Shown here one piece after another: positions 1-7,854 of a stretch of 64,000 bases of DNA (position 1 is the stretch's first letter; every line of letters begins with the position of its first letter). The notes under the pieces are model-generated. The model was not told the DNA's origin, searched no databases, and saw only the letters and a list, made by a program, of their open reading frames with translations. This DNA is from Paraburkholderia sp. (GTDB lineage: Bacteria; Pseudomonadota; Gammaproteobacteria; Burkholderiales; Burkholderiaceae), in contig SCRN01000020.1 of assembly GCA_004322045.1 (NCBI GenBank), positions 1 to 64,000 of the forward strand. The letters run 5' to 3'. Both the position numbers and the translations under genes were made by a program.

Positions 1-740
1 GCATCGTCTGCCAAGCCGACGACGGCGCCATCATTGCGCGCGGCAGCATCGACGGCGAGCCGGCGGTCGTCGCGGCGATCGAATCGGCGTTTCAAGGCGG
101 CAGCATCGGAGAGGTGTCGGGCAGCAAGATCGCCGGCGCGCTGGAGCTCGCGTTGCGCGACTGCGAGCGCGGTCGCACCGTGCGCCCCATCATCGTGTTC
201 GAGACCGGCGGCGTGCGCTTGCAGGAAGCGAACCTCGGCCTCGCCGTCATCGCCGAGATTCATGCCGCGATCGTCGCACTGCGCCGGCACGTGCCGGTCG
301 TGGGCGTGATCGCCGGCATGGTGGGATGCTTCGGCGGCATGTCGCTGGCTGCGGCCCTATGTTCGCGCTTGATCATGACGCGCCAGGGACGGCTGGGCAT
401 GAACGGACCGGAAGTGATAGAGCAAGAGGCCGGCATCGAGGAACTCGACGCCAGCGACCGGCGTCGCATATGGCAATTGATCGGCGGAGAGCAGCGCGTC
501 GCATCGGGCCTTGCGGACCGCCTCGTAGGCGACGATGCGGATGCAGTCGCCGCCGCGGTGCGCGAGGCCTTCTCGGCGCGTGTGCCCGCGGTGCATCGGA
601 GCGAGGCGGTCGGTCATTACCTGTCGCAGCTCTCTCGAATCGATCCCGGCGCGGTCACGCCGGAATCGATGAGATCGGTGTTCGGCGGCGTCGCCTGCGG
701 CGATCGCGGCCGAGGTGAAGATACTAAGGAGTCCGAATGA
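1..740 (+). CDS. mdcD: Malonate decarboxylase beta subunit, 5' end cut by window
   Basis: Partial gene; the reading frame is open from base 3 with no start in the window, and it ends at TGA 738-740. MdcD is one half of the carboxyltransferase-fold malonyl-S-ACP decarboxylase, which releases CO2 from malonate carried on the Mdc acyl carrier protein in the cytoplasm. The visible part has the crotonase-like core with the FETGGVRLQEAN stretch and the glycine-rich GVIAGMVGCFGGMSLAAAL segment that forms the oxyanion region in this family. An in-frame ATG lies at 114, but the homologous protein clearly continues upstream of it. It overlaps the next gene by 4 bp (ATGA), which suggests translational coupling. 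Identification rests on family likeness plus the D-E-G-H gene order. Confidence 0.93.
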   Translation, partial: IVCQADDGAIIARGSIDGEPAVVAAIESAFQGGSIGEVSGSKIAGALELALRDCERGRTVRPIIVFETGGVRLQEANLGLAVIAEIHAAIVALRRHVPVVGVIAGMVGCFGGMSLAAALCSRLIMTRQGRLGMNGPEVIEQEAGIEELDASDRRRIWQLIGGEQRVASGLADRLVGDDADAVAAAVREAFSARVPAVHRSEAVGHYLSQLSRIDPGAVTPESMRSVFGGVACGDRGRGEDTKESE

Positions 741-1558
741 ACGATACTACGGCCTTCTCTCGTGGCCAGCGCTGGCTGCGCGCGCTGGCGGGCGAGCCGA
801 TCGGCGCGGCGCCAATCTGGCATGCCGATGCACCGCTCGGCGGTGAACCGGCACGCTTCATCGCCGTGGTGCCGGATCCCACGAACCGGTTTCCTCGCGC
901 CCGCGACAATGTGGTCGGGCTAGAGCAAGGCTGGCAGCTTGCGCAAGCCGTGAGCGCGGTGGTGAAGGCCGATGCGCACGCACCACGCCGACGGCCGATC
1001 GTCGCCATCGTCGACGTAAAAAGCCAAGCGTACGGCTATCGCGAAGAAATGCTCGGCATTCATCTCGCGTGCGCCGCGGCGGTCGACGCATACGCTAGCG
1101 CGAGGCTCGCGGGCCACCCCGTCGTCGCGCTGATCGTCGGGCCGGCGATGTCGGGCGCGTTTCTCGCTCATGGCTATCAAGCCAATCGCATTCTCGCGCT
1201 CGATGCACCCGGGACGATGGTTCATGCGATGGGCAAAGAAGCCGCCGCGCGCGTCACGCGCCGCTGCGTCGAAGCGCTCGATGCACTCGGCGAAACGATC
1301 ACACCGATGTCGTATTCGCTCACGGGTTTCGCGAAGCTCGGCTTGCTCGATCGTCTGATCGAACTGGTCGACGCGGACGCGCCCACGCAAGAGCAGATTG
1401 CGCGCGTGCACCGCGCGCTCGCGGATGCGGCGTCGTCGGCGCGCGCCGATGCCGACGACCTATCGCAGCACCGGCTCGACTCCGATGCCGCGCGCACCAC
1501 TCGCGCGGCATCGATCGAGGTTAGGCGCCGTCTAGCCTTGCAATGGGATGCCGTTTGA
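737..1558 (+). CDS. mdcE: Malonate decarboxylase gamma subunit
   Basis: 273 aa, the second carboxyltransferase-fold subunit. It pairs with MdcD to decarboxylate malonyl-S-ACP to acetyl-S-ACP. The sequence shows the typical MdcE stretch PIVAIVDVKSQAYGYREE, then a glycine/alanine-rich segment (ALIVGPAMSGAFLAHGYQAN) and a C-terminal helical tail. The start at 737 overlaps the mdcD stop as ATGA, so the two subunits are probably made in equal amounts. The length fits the family (about 235-280 aa). The order mdcD-E-G-H matches the Pseudomonas and Acinetobacter operons. Cytoplasmic. Confidence 0.93.
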   Translation: MNDTTAFSRGQRWLRALAGEPIGAAPIWHADAPLGGEPARFIAVVPDPTNRFPRARDNVVGLEQGWQLAQAVSAVVKADAHAPRRRPIVAIVDVKSQAYGYREEMLGIHLACAAAVDAYASARLAGHPVVALIVGPAMSGAFLAHGYQANRILALDAPGTMVHAMGKEAAARVTRRCVEALDALGETITPMSYSLTGFAKLGLLDRLIELVDADAPTQEQIARVHRALADAASSARADADDLSQHRLDSDAARTTRAASIEVRRRLALQWDAV

Positions 1559-1618
1559 GCGATGTGCGAGGCGGCGTTGGCGCAGCGGCCGAGGAATACA
1601 TGGCACGGTGAGCAGCGG

Positions 1619-2290
1619 ATGAGAACGGACACCTTCGTGAAGGGTAAGGAATACGAAGCACATGACCTACTTCGGTTGCGTGCCCTGCCTCCGATGAGCG
1701 ACGTACCCGCTTGGCTAACCTGCGTGTTCGCCGACGCCCCTTATACCGTTGTGAGACGGGCCGAGGCGCCGCCCGGTTTCGTCGCAGCGGGTTTTCGCGG
1801 ACCGTCGCGCGCGCAACGATACGGCACGTTCGTTGCGCTCGATTCGATCGTATCGGCGTGCTCGCCCGAGCATCTGCGAGATCGCCCGCTTTCCCCCGAG
1901 CGGCGCGCGCTCGGCGCGTTCCAAGCACTCGCAGCCCTCACTCGGCACGGCTGGCTCGATGCGCTCACTTGGGGGCCGACCGGTAGTGTCGGGTTCGAGT
2001 TGGCGACAGGGCATCCCGTCGTCTCCGATGCCAGCGATCTCGACTTGCTGATCCGGATGCCGACGCCGTTGCCGCGCGTGACTGCACGCACGCTGCGCGC
2101 ACATCTATTCACGGTGGAAGCGGCCTTGGGAGTGCGCATCGATACGCAGCTGGAAACGCCCGCGGGGGGCGTTGCGCTCAGCGAATGGGCGGACCACAAA
2201 CCGCGCGTGATGGTGCGTTCGCGCGGCGGCCCGAGTCTCGTGGCCGACCCTTGGTCTATATCCCAGGCTCATAACGGAGCGCAACCCTGA
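1619..2290 (+). CDS. mdcG: Malonate decarboxylase holo-ACP synthase (phosphoribosyl-dephospho-CoA transferase)
   Basis: 223 aa from ATG 1619. MdcG attaches the 2'-(5''-phosphoribosyl)-3'-dephospho-CoA prosthetic group to the Mdc acyl carrier protein. Evidence is the N-terminal HDLLRL box, a nucleotidyltransferase-like GPTGSVGFELATG segment followed by SDLDLLIRMPTP (a paired-Asp, metal-binding type motif), and its position between mdcE and mdcH. An in-frame upstream ATG at 1562, 3 bp after mdcE, would add 19 residues that do not look conserved. I prefer 1619 because the family starts shortly before HDLL; both starts have weak Shine-Dalgarno sequences. It overlaps mdcH by one base. Confidence 0.88.
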   Translation: MRTDTFVKGKEYEAHDLLRLRALPPMSDVPAWLTCVFADAPYTVVRRAEAPPGFVAAGFRGPSRAQRYGTFVALDSIVSACSPEHLRDRPLSPERRALGAFQALAALTRHGWLDALTWGPTGSVGFELATGHPVVSDASDLDLLIRMPTPLPRVTARTLRAHLFTVEAALGVRIDTQLETPAGGVALSEWADHKPRVMVRSRGGPSLVADPWSISQAHNGAQP

Positions 2291-3237
2291 TGTTCGCGCT
2301 GCTCTATCCCGGTCAGGGCGCACAAAGCCCAGGATTCTTGCATCGGCTGCCACCCCACGCCGCCGTAGCCGCAACCCTGGATGAAGCATCGGATGTCTTG
2401 GCCCTCGACGTCCGTCAACTGGATACGGCCGAAGCCCTGCGCTCGAGCATCGCCGTGCAGATCGCACTCGTCGCCGCCGGTGTTGCAATACAACGGCGGC
2501 TCGCCGCCGCCGGCATAGAGGCGCACGCACACGCCGGGCTATCGGTCGGCGCCTACGCCGCAGCGGTCGGAAGCGGCGCGCTGTCCTTCGCAGATGCATT
2601 GCGCATGGTGCGCATGCGGGCCGAGTTGATGGAGCGAGCGTATCCCAGTGGATATGGTTTGTCGGCGATCGAAGGTTTGACCGAAGCGCAAGTCGAAGCG
2701 CTGATCGAGCCCGTGGCGAGTTCTCCGAACACGCAGGTCTACATCGCGAACGTCAACGCACCGCGCCAGATCGTCGTCGCGGGTTCGGTCACGGCGCTCG
2801 ATGCATTCAACGAACGCGCCACCACGGTCGGCGCACATCGCGCGAAGCGGCTCATGGTCAGCGTGCCCTCGCACTGCGAGTTATTGCGCGAAGCATCCGA
2901 TGCGCTCCTCGCCTACGCCGCCGATGTCGCGTTTCGCAGCCCGACGTCCGTCTACATCGGCAACCGGCGAGCCCGGGCGCTGTATCGCCCCGCCGATATC
3001 CGCGACGATCTCGCCACCAACATGCGCTACACCGTGCGCTGGTTCGACGCGCTCACGGCGCTCGTGGAGCGCGGCGCAACGCTTCTCGTCGAAGCGCCGC
3101 CGGGCCAAGTGCTGATGGACATCGCGCGCGAGACGTACCCCGAGATCACGGCGCTGGCCGCATCCTCGTTCGCGGACGATCGATTGGCCGCCGTAATCGA
3201 ACGGCGACTGACGGGCGGGGACAGCCTCCCTACTTGA
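2290..3237 (+). CDS. mdcH: Malonate decarboxylase acyltransferase subunit (malonyl-CoA:ACP transferase type)
   Basis: 315 aa. It loads malonyl groups onto the Mdc ACP, priming and cycling the decarboxylase. It has the FabD/acyltransferase fold, with the N-terminal YPGQGAQSPGF motif and the nucleophile elbow AGLSVGAYAA (Ser about residue 85; GLSVG in place of GHSxG). Further on there is an SVPSHC stretch containing the conserved second His and a C-terminal EAPPGQVL. The ATG overlaps the mdcG stop by 1 bp. The last 8 bp overlap the 3' end of the opposite-strand hydratase gene. No transporter gene (mdcL/M) or regulator follows, unlike classical operons, so malonate uptake must be encoded elsewhere or upstream. 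Confidence 0.92.
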   Translation: MFALLYPGQGAQSPGFLHRLPPHAAVAATLDEASDVLALDVRQLDTAEALRSSIAVQIALVAAGVAIQRRLAAAGIEAHAHAGLSVGAYAAAVGSGALSFADALRMVRMRAELMERAYPSGYGLSAIEGLTEAQVEALIEPVASSPNTQVYIANVNAPRQIVVAGSVTALDAFNERATTVGAHRAKRLMVSVPSHCELLREASDALLAYAADVAFRSPTSVYIGNRRARALYRPADIRDDLATNMRYTVRWFDALTALVERGATLLVEAPPGQVLMDIARETYPEITALAASSFADDRLAAVIERRLTGGDSLPT

Positions 3238-3982
3238 CCTCGAACTCGATTTTCCCGAATCCCTCTACCGTTCCTCGAACGATACCGGGCCCCGACGCAA
3301 TGTAAAACGGCGTATACGAACCTGTCGTCAACATGGTCCTTGCCGGAATCGACTGCCCCGTCTCTAGCATGTGCGCGACGAGCCAAGCAACCAAGCGCCG
3401 CGGATCGCCCGCGCTATGCTTTGCGGCGCCTTGAAATATTTCATGGTCGTTCCAGTAAAAGCCGAGTTGCGGCGCACTGAAATCGAAGTGGCAATCGTAC
3501 GGCCGCGTATCGCCGATCACGAGCGCGCCGTTGTTCTGCAAATCGGCCAATTGCAGCAACGGATCGACATTGGGCCAGCCTTCGAAGCGGCTATCCACCG
3601 CTTCGACGACCACCGACATCGTGTCGATGGCGTCGATCACCGCCTCGGGCCGCTCAGCTAACGAACGGTCCACGTCGCTCGCGAAGCTGAACGCGATTTC
3701 AAGCTCCAAGCCAAGGCGCGCGTAGTCGCCCCGACGCAAGCCCGTGGCTGCGCCAAATACGCGCGTTGCCGGCAGCGGCGCAAATTGCGGCACGGCTGTC
3801 GGGGATCCGGCGCCGATCTTGTAGCCCGCGCAGCCTCCCAATTCGTCGAGCACGAGTTGCTGCACGACCAAGGCCTCGTCGGCGCTCTGCGGTATGCAGG
3901 AGGCGAGCGACTCGGGGTCGACGAGCGTATGCGTGCGTCGGGCCTGCAATAAACGTGAAGCAAGTTCTTGTGTCCGGGCCAT
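3230..3982 (-). CDS. 2-keto-4-pentenoate hydratase / fumarylacetoacetate hydrolase family protein
   Basis: 250 aa, cytoplasmic. The family (MhpD/HpcG type) adds water to 2-hydroxy-pentadienoate-like products of aromatic meta-cleavage, or decarboxylates related oxo-acids, with a divalent metal. The sequence shows the family features: an N-terminal helical part with SADEALVVQQLV, the GYKIGAGSPTAVPQF loop, and the acidic metal-site box LGLELEIAF (Glu-x-Glu) with a downstream Asp in EAVDSRFE. No other meta-cleavage gene is nearby, so the substrate is unknown. It is convergent with mdcH (8-bp overlap), so it is probably not part of that operon. Confidence 0.8.
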   Translation of the reverse strand: MARTQELASRLLQARRTHTLVDPESLASCIPQSADEALVVQQLVLDELGGCAGYKIGAGSPTAVPQFAPLPATRVFGAATGLRRGDYARLGLELEIAFSFASDVDRSLAERPEAVIDAIDTMSVVVEAVDSRFEGWPNVDPLLQLADLQNNGALVIGDTRPYDCHFDFSAPQLGFYWNDHEIFQGAAKHSAGDPRRLVAWLVAHMLETGQSIPARTMLTTGSYTPFYIASGPGIVRGTVEGFGKIEFEVK

Positions 3983-4108
3983 GATGTCTCTCCCTCGTTA
4001 TTGTTCGGGCGACCGGATAAACGCGAGTCGCAGTCAAGAATACGCCGCTTCGCAAGTTGCGCGCCACATCGGCGCGCCCCAAACCGAGCGCCTCGGCGCG
4101 ACAGGCAA

Positions 4109-4142
4109 ATAAAAACCCATCCGCGCACGAGCGCCGGATGGG
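4109..4142 (-). terminator. Rho-independent terminator after the porin gene
   Basis: Read on the minus strand, the arm CCCATCCG, a GC-rich loop and the arm CGGATGGG are followed directly by TTTTTAT. It lies about 50 bp after the porin stop. A second, smaller hairpin (arms ATGCGGCG and CGCCGCAT, 4155-4175) sits between the stop and this one, with a T-rich run on its plus-strand side. The pair may terminate transcription from both directions between the porin and hydratase genes. Confidence 0.85.
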
Positions 4143-4189
4143 CCAAGACCAAACATGCGGCGCCACGCGCCGCATCTTGTTTGTTTTTA

Positions 4190-5353
4190 TTAGAACTTGT
4201 GGCGAATACCCACGCGCGCGACGGCCTGCTTCGACGAGCTCGAAACGTCGTCCGCTCCAGGGACATAAGCATGATCGAGCGAAGAGCCCGTGCTGTCGCC
4301 CGCCACTTTTTGGAACGCGCCTTGAATGTATACGTCGGTGCGCTTGGAAAGGTTGTAGTCGACCATCAACCCGAACGTATGAACCTTCGGCTTCACGCCG
4401 CCGAGCGACGTGTCGTAGTTTTCGATCGTGTACACATACTGGGCGCCGACATAGAGCGCGGGGGTCAACTGATATTTCCCGTTCAGTTCGAAGTTCTGGA
4501 ACTTGAGCGAGTTCAAGGTCGAACCGGCGAGCGGCCCCGTGATCGGCACGAGCGAGTCGGCCGCTGTGAGGTACGCATCGGAAGTCGGATTGCGCACGGT
4601 CGTATTCGTATAGACGAAGCCGGCCGTTGCCGGCCCGAACGTGTAATTGATGCCGCCGCCGAAGACACGCAAGCGCGACGAGACGAAAGTGGCGTCGTTC
4701 GCCGCGATCGCCCCACCCGTCGTTATGCCGGGATTGTTCGCTTGCAAGTAAGCGCCGGCCACCAACAGGCCGCCGTTCTGATATTGCGCGCCGATACTGT
4801 ATTGGCGGTTATTCGAGAATCCCGGATCGTTGCTGAAGCTGTAGGTGCCGCCGAATTGCAAGCCCGCATAGTTGGGACTCGCGTATTTAATGGTGTTGTT
4901 GACGCGAAACGAGTTATCGGTGTTGTCGTTATCGAACGGGTGCGACAACAGGTAGCCGCCCCAATTGCCGTTGGCGGTAGTGGGCGCGAGATAGTCGACC
5001 AACGCATCGTATTGGCGGCCGAGCGTCACCGTGCCGTACGGGCTGGCGAGGCCGACGAACGCTTGCCGGCCGAACATGCGGCCGCCCTGGTTCAAGCGGC
5101 CCGTATTGACGTCGAACCCATTCTCCAATTGGAAGATCGCTTTCAAGCCGTTGCCCAGATCTTCGGCGCCCTTCAAGCCCCACCGGCTGCCCTGCGCGAA
5201 GCCGCTTGCGAGTTCGTAGTTGTGGCTGCCGCGCACGTTGTTCGTATAGTTCAAGCCTTCGTCTATGAGGCCATACAACGTCACGCTATTTTGCGCGAAC
5301 GCGGGAACGGCGAACGCCGTCGACGCGGCAAGACAGAGGATGTGCTTTTTCAT
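4190..5353 (-). CDS. Outer-membrane porin (Gram-negative OmpC/Burkholderia type)
   Basis: 387 aa, a trimeric general-diffusion porin of the outer membrane. The start at 5353 gives a clean signal peptide (MKKHILCLAASTAFAVPAFA, cut before QNSVTLYG). An ATG 21 bp upstream would add MAGLEQA in front of the signal and is less likely. Typical signs are the mature N-terminus SVTLYGLIDEGLNYTNN, the loop motif GNGLKAIFQLENGF, alternating beta-strand residues throughout, and a C-terminus RVGIRHKF ending in Phe, as needed for BAM recognition. It is a monocistronic gene with its own terminator. Burkholderiaceae carry many paralogues, so pore specificity cannot be assigned. Confidence 0.92.
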   Translation of the reverse strand: MKKHILCLAASTAFAVPAFAQNSVTLYGLIDEGLNYTNNVRGSHNYELASGFAQGSRWGLKGAEDLGNGLKAIFQLENGFDVNTGRLNQGGRMFGRQAFVGLASPYGTVTLGRQYDALVDYLAPTTANGNWGGYLLSHPFDNDNTDNSFRVNNTIKYASPNYAGLQFGGTYSFSNDPGFSNNRQYSIGAQYQNGGLLVAGAYLQANNPGITTGGAIAANDATFVSSRLRVFGGGINYTFGPATAGFVYTNTTVRNPTSDAYLTAADSLVPITGPLAGSTLNSLKFQNFELNGKYQLTPALYVGAQYVYTIENYDTSLGGVKPKVHTFGLMVDYNLSKRTDVYIQGAFQKVAGDSTGSSLDHAYVPGADDVSSSSKQAVARVGIRHKF

Positions 5354-5688
5354 TGCTTGCTCCAAACCGGCCAATTGATTCGAGAGACCCCGTAGATCGG
5401 GCCAAGCCCGCAGTCTTTGGCGACCGGCGATGCAATCGCTGTCGTCTCATCCGAACCGCTCGTCACCATCGTGACGCTATGCACTGAATGGTTGCACGAC
5501 ACCGACGGCAAGTCCATCTCGACTCAGTGGCCCGTAGCGGGTCGTTGCTTATTGCCAACTGCGGCCAATGCAATCGTTTTGCCGCCCCGATAGCCGTCGG
5601 CAAGAAATGCATATGAATCGGGTATAACCCTGAGAATCAAATGCCGCGCGACGGCATGTGTTGCTGCAATGGGAGAGGCGACGGAAAG
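5354..5688. other. Porin upstream region, no gene seen
   Basis: This 335-bp space holds the porin leader and promoter region. The only clear structure is a short inverted repeat, CGTCAC-catc-GTGACG, at 5461-5476, about 110 bp upstream of the porin start. It could be a regulator site. I see no convincing -10/-35 pair and no open frame with coding character. Confidence 0.35.
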
Positions 5689-6144
5689 CTAAGGGCGGTC
5701 CGCTGCCGCACCTTGGTCCATCTGACAGAAAATAGCGGTGATAAATGGCGCGACGTGATGAACGATCGCCTTGCTGCCGGCCGTCCTGACGGCGGCTGTC
5801 ACGCTGTCGGTCGTACCCATCACGACTGCACCGTAAGCCGAATCGGCGAGCGGTTTGCCCTTGCCCCGCTGAAACATCGGATCGTCCTTTTGAAAGCCGA
5901 CGATCGCAAACACGTGATAGCCGAATGCGGTCAGATCCGCGCTGTGAGTGGGATCGAACGCATTGATCGAATTAGGCTCGACCCGCGACGGACGCGGGTC
6001 GATCAAGCCTTTATCCTCCAAGTCGCCGATGAACGCATGGGCGGATCGATCGCAATGAAGCGGTTCGTCGAGCGCTGCAGCGCACACCGGGGCAGAGCAC
6101 GCGGCCAATGAGAAGACGAAGGTGGCGAGGGCGAAACGTTTCAT
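5689..6144 (-). CDS. Small exported protein, possible lipoprotein
   Basis: 151 aa from ATG 6144, chosen because it gives a signal peptide, MKRFALATFVFSLAACSAPVC. The residues LAAC match a lipobox, so it may be lipidated at Cys16; a signal peptidase I cut after ...CAAA is the alternative. The mature part (LDEPLHCDRSAHAFIGDLEDKG, then ...FDPTHSADLTAFGYHVFAIVGFQ) has no motif I recognise. The family appears as a hypothetical protein in Burkholderia relatives, but I cannot name a function. It is transcribed away from the phosphonate operon, sharing the 6145-6349 intergenic region. Confidence 0.6.
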   Translation of the reverse strand: MKRFALATFVFSLAACSAPVCAAALDEPLHCDRSAHAFIGDLEDKGLIDPRPSRVEPNSINAFDPTHSADLTAFGYHVFAIVGFQKDDPMFQRGKGKPLADSAYGAVVMGTTDSVTAAVRTAGSKAIVHHVAPFITAIFCQMDQGAAADRP

Positions 6145-6307
6145 GGCGGCAAAATGGTTACGCACCGTTACAGCCGGACGGCTCACGATTCGAAATGGAC
6201 CCAGCGCACGAGCCATGCCGGATCGACTTGGTGAAGAAAAATGGCACTCTACCGGGTTTCGGCAACTCAGCACACGCGGCCCGGCAAGCGCTCCGCTCGA
6301 AGGCGCC

Positions 6308-6349
6308 GTTTGCAAACAGCACTGCGTAAAAGCGTATATATTGCTTTAG
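6308..6349 (+). promoter_or_regulatory. Candidate promoter of the phosphonate operon
   Basis: A TTGCAA at 6310-6315 and a TATATA at 6335-6340 resemble sigma-70 boxes (spacer 19 bp, a little long). The -10-like box is only about 9 bp from the ATG at 6350, and no Shine-Dalgarno sequence lies before that ATG. Transcription from here would give a nearly leaderless mRNA. This is inference from sequence only. Confidence 0.3.
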
Positions 6350-7036
6350 ATGGAAAATCGCGCTGAATCTTCCCCTCGCGCCATCGCTCCCATGCCCCGA
6401 ACGTGGGACGCTCGGCTCGCCCGCCTTCTCATCACGCCGCTGAAAGACACGCGCGTCACACCGAATCACCTGACCACACTGCGCCTCATCGTCGGCATCG
6501 CCGGGGCTGCCGCACTCGCTCACCCGACGTTCGGATGGCTCAACGCCGGCGCCCTGCTGATCGTCCTTTCCAATTTCATCGATCATACAGATGGAGAGCT
6601 GGCGCGCATCAGCGGCAAATCGAGCAAGCTCGGACACTTCTACGATCTGGCAAGCGATGCGTTCGTCACCATCGCATTGTTCGTCTCGATGGGCGTCGGC
6701 ATCGCGAGCGCCCACGGGGACGGCGTGTTTGCGCAGGCCACCGGGCTAGGCGGGATGGCGGGCGTCGCCGTCGCCCTCATTTTTTACATGCGCATGCGCA
6801 TCGAATCGCTGGCCGGCAAAGCCGGGACTCGGCAAGCATCGGCGGCCGGCTTCGAAACGGAAGACGTGCTCTATCTGTTGCCGCTCGTCACGCTCACGAG
6901 CACCGTCGAACCGTTTCTGATTGCCGCCTCGATCGGCGCGCCGCTATTTGCACTGTGGGTCGCGTTCGATTATCGGCGCATCGTGCGGCGCTCGCCACCG
7001 GGCGAGCCGGCAAGCGAAGCCTGGGTGTCGCGATGA
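6350..7036 (+). CDS. CDP-alcohol phosphatidyltransferase, probable phosphonolipid head-group transferase
   Basis: 228 aa integral membrane enzyme. The CDP-OH-P motif is complete: D78, D81-G82, A85-R86, G95, D99 and D103 with canonical spacing. These residues bind the metal ions and the CDP/CMP moiety. About six hydrophobic helices follow. Family members join a CMP-activated head group to a lipid alcohol, or the reverse. As the first gene of an operon that makes and activates 2-aminoethylphosphonate, its likely reaction is CMP-AEP plus diacylglycerol giving a diacylglyceryl-AEP phosphonolipid (inference). The stop overlaps the next start (ATGA). An alternative start at 6392 is possible; neither has a good ribosome binding site. 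Confidence 0.8.
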   Translation: MENRAESSPRAIAPMPRTWDARLARLLITPLKDTRVTPNHLTTLRLIVGIAGAAALAHPTFGWLNAGALLIVLSNFIDHTDGELARISGKSSKLGHFYDLASDAFVTIALFVSMGVGIASAHGDGVFAQATGLGGMAGVAVALIFYMRMRIESLAGKAGTRQASAAGFETEDVLYLLPLVTLTSTVEPFLIAASIGAPLFALWVAFDYRRIVRRSPPGEPASEAWVSR

Positions 7037-7854
7037 ATGCACGGATCGCAGCAAACGATGCGCCCGTACCGGCATCGTCTTCGAGCTATGGGCCGCAGGG
7101 CGAGGCGGCATCGATCGACGAGATCCTACGCGGCACGCTGCGGGGCTTAGATCGCGATGCCCTGCGCGCGCAGTTCGTGCGGCAGGGGGCGTTCCTTTAC
7201 CTCGACACGTTCCTCCCGGGCGAGCTCACCGTCCGGCTCGTCGACAGCGCGCGCTCGCTCGAGCCCGCCGTCAACCGCAACTACTTGCCTGGCCATAAGC
7301 AAGGGGGCAGCGTCAGCCGCCATACGATCGATCGTCTCGCGCCGCACATTGCGGAGTTGTACCGCTCACGCGCCCTGATCGAATGGCTCGAAGCGATCAC
7401 CGGCGACAAGCTGCTGCTTTCGCCCGACGACGATCCGCACGCCTACGCGCTTTATTACTACACGCGCGCGGGCGATCACATCGGCTGGCATTACGACACC
7501 TCGTATTACGACGGTCGCCGCTATACGCTCCTGATCGGCGTCATCGACGAGTCGTCGTGCCGCCTCGACTACGAGCTGCATACGCGCACCCCCGGCGTCC
7601 TGACGATCGCAGATTCGATCCAGTATCCGCCCGGCGCGATCGTGCTGTTCGACGGCGACAAGCTTCGCCACCGGATTACGCCGGCCAAAGCCGGCGATAT
7701 GCGCGTGTCATTGACGTTCGAATACGTGACCGACGCGCGCATGCGCCCATGGCGGCGCTTCGTCTCGAACATGAAAGACGCGATCGCCTACTTCGGCTTT
7801 CGCCAAGTGTTCCGCTCGCACGACGCGGCGTCTGCCGAGAAGAGAACGACATGA
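7033..7854 (+). CDS. 2-oxoglutarate/Fe(II)-dependent oxygenase in phosphonate operon
   Basis: 273 aa. The iron triad is visible: His153-x-Asp155 in GDHIGWHYDTSYYDGRRYTLL and the distal His213 in DKLRHRITPAKAGDMRVSLTF, with a following Arg that could bind 2-oxoglutarate. These enzymes use O2 and 2-oxoglutarate to hydroxylate a C-H bond. Possible substrates here are AEP (giving 1-hydroxy-AEP, known from Bacteriovorax phosphonolipids), the assembled lipid head group, or an acyl chain. It is not obviously PhnY, which acts in AEP breakdown and belongs to the PhyH branch. The start was chosen as ATG 7033, overlapping the upstream stop; it also overlaps the next gene by 4 bp. Confidence 0.75.
   Translation: MNARIAANDAPVPASSSSYGPQGEAASIDEILRGTLRGLDRDALRAQFVRQGAFLYLDTFLPGELTVRLVDSARSLEPAVNRNYLPGHKQGGSVSRHTIDRLAPHIAELYRSRALIEWLEAITGDKLLLSPDDDPHAYALYYYTRAGDHIGWHYDTSYYDGRRYTLLIGVIDESSCRLDYELHTRTPGVLTIADSIQYPPGAIVLFDGDKLRHRITPAKAGDMRVSLTFEYVTDARMRPWRRFVSNMKDAIAYFGFRQVFRSHDAASAEKRTT

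Noticed and set aside
3968-5395. 475-codon plus-strand open frame antisense to the porin gene
   Set aside because: It is a shadow of the GC-rich codon pattern of the porin, which has a signal peptide, ribosome site and terminator. The antisense product has no family likeness and is extremely Arg-rich.
6403-7854. Very long frame that would fuse upstream sequence to the 2-oxoglutarate oxygenase
   Set aside because: The upstream part overlaps the CDP-alcohol phosphatidyltransferase in another frame and is Arg/His-rich; ATG 7033 with ATGA overlap is the natural start.
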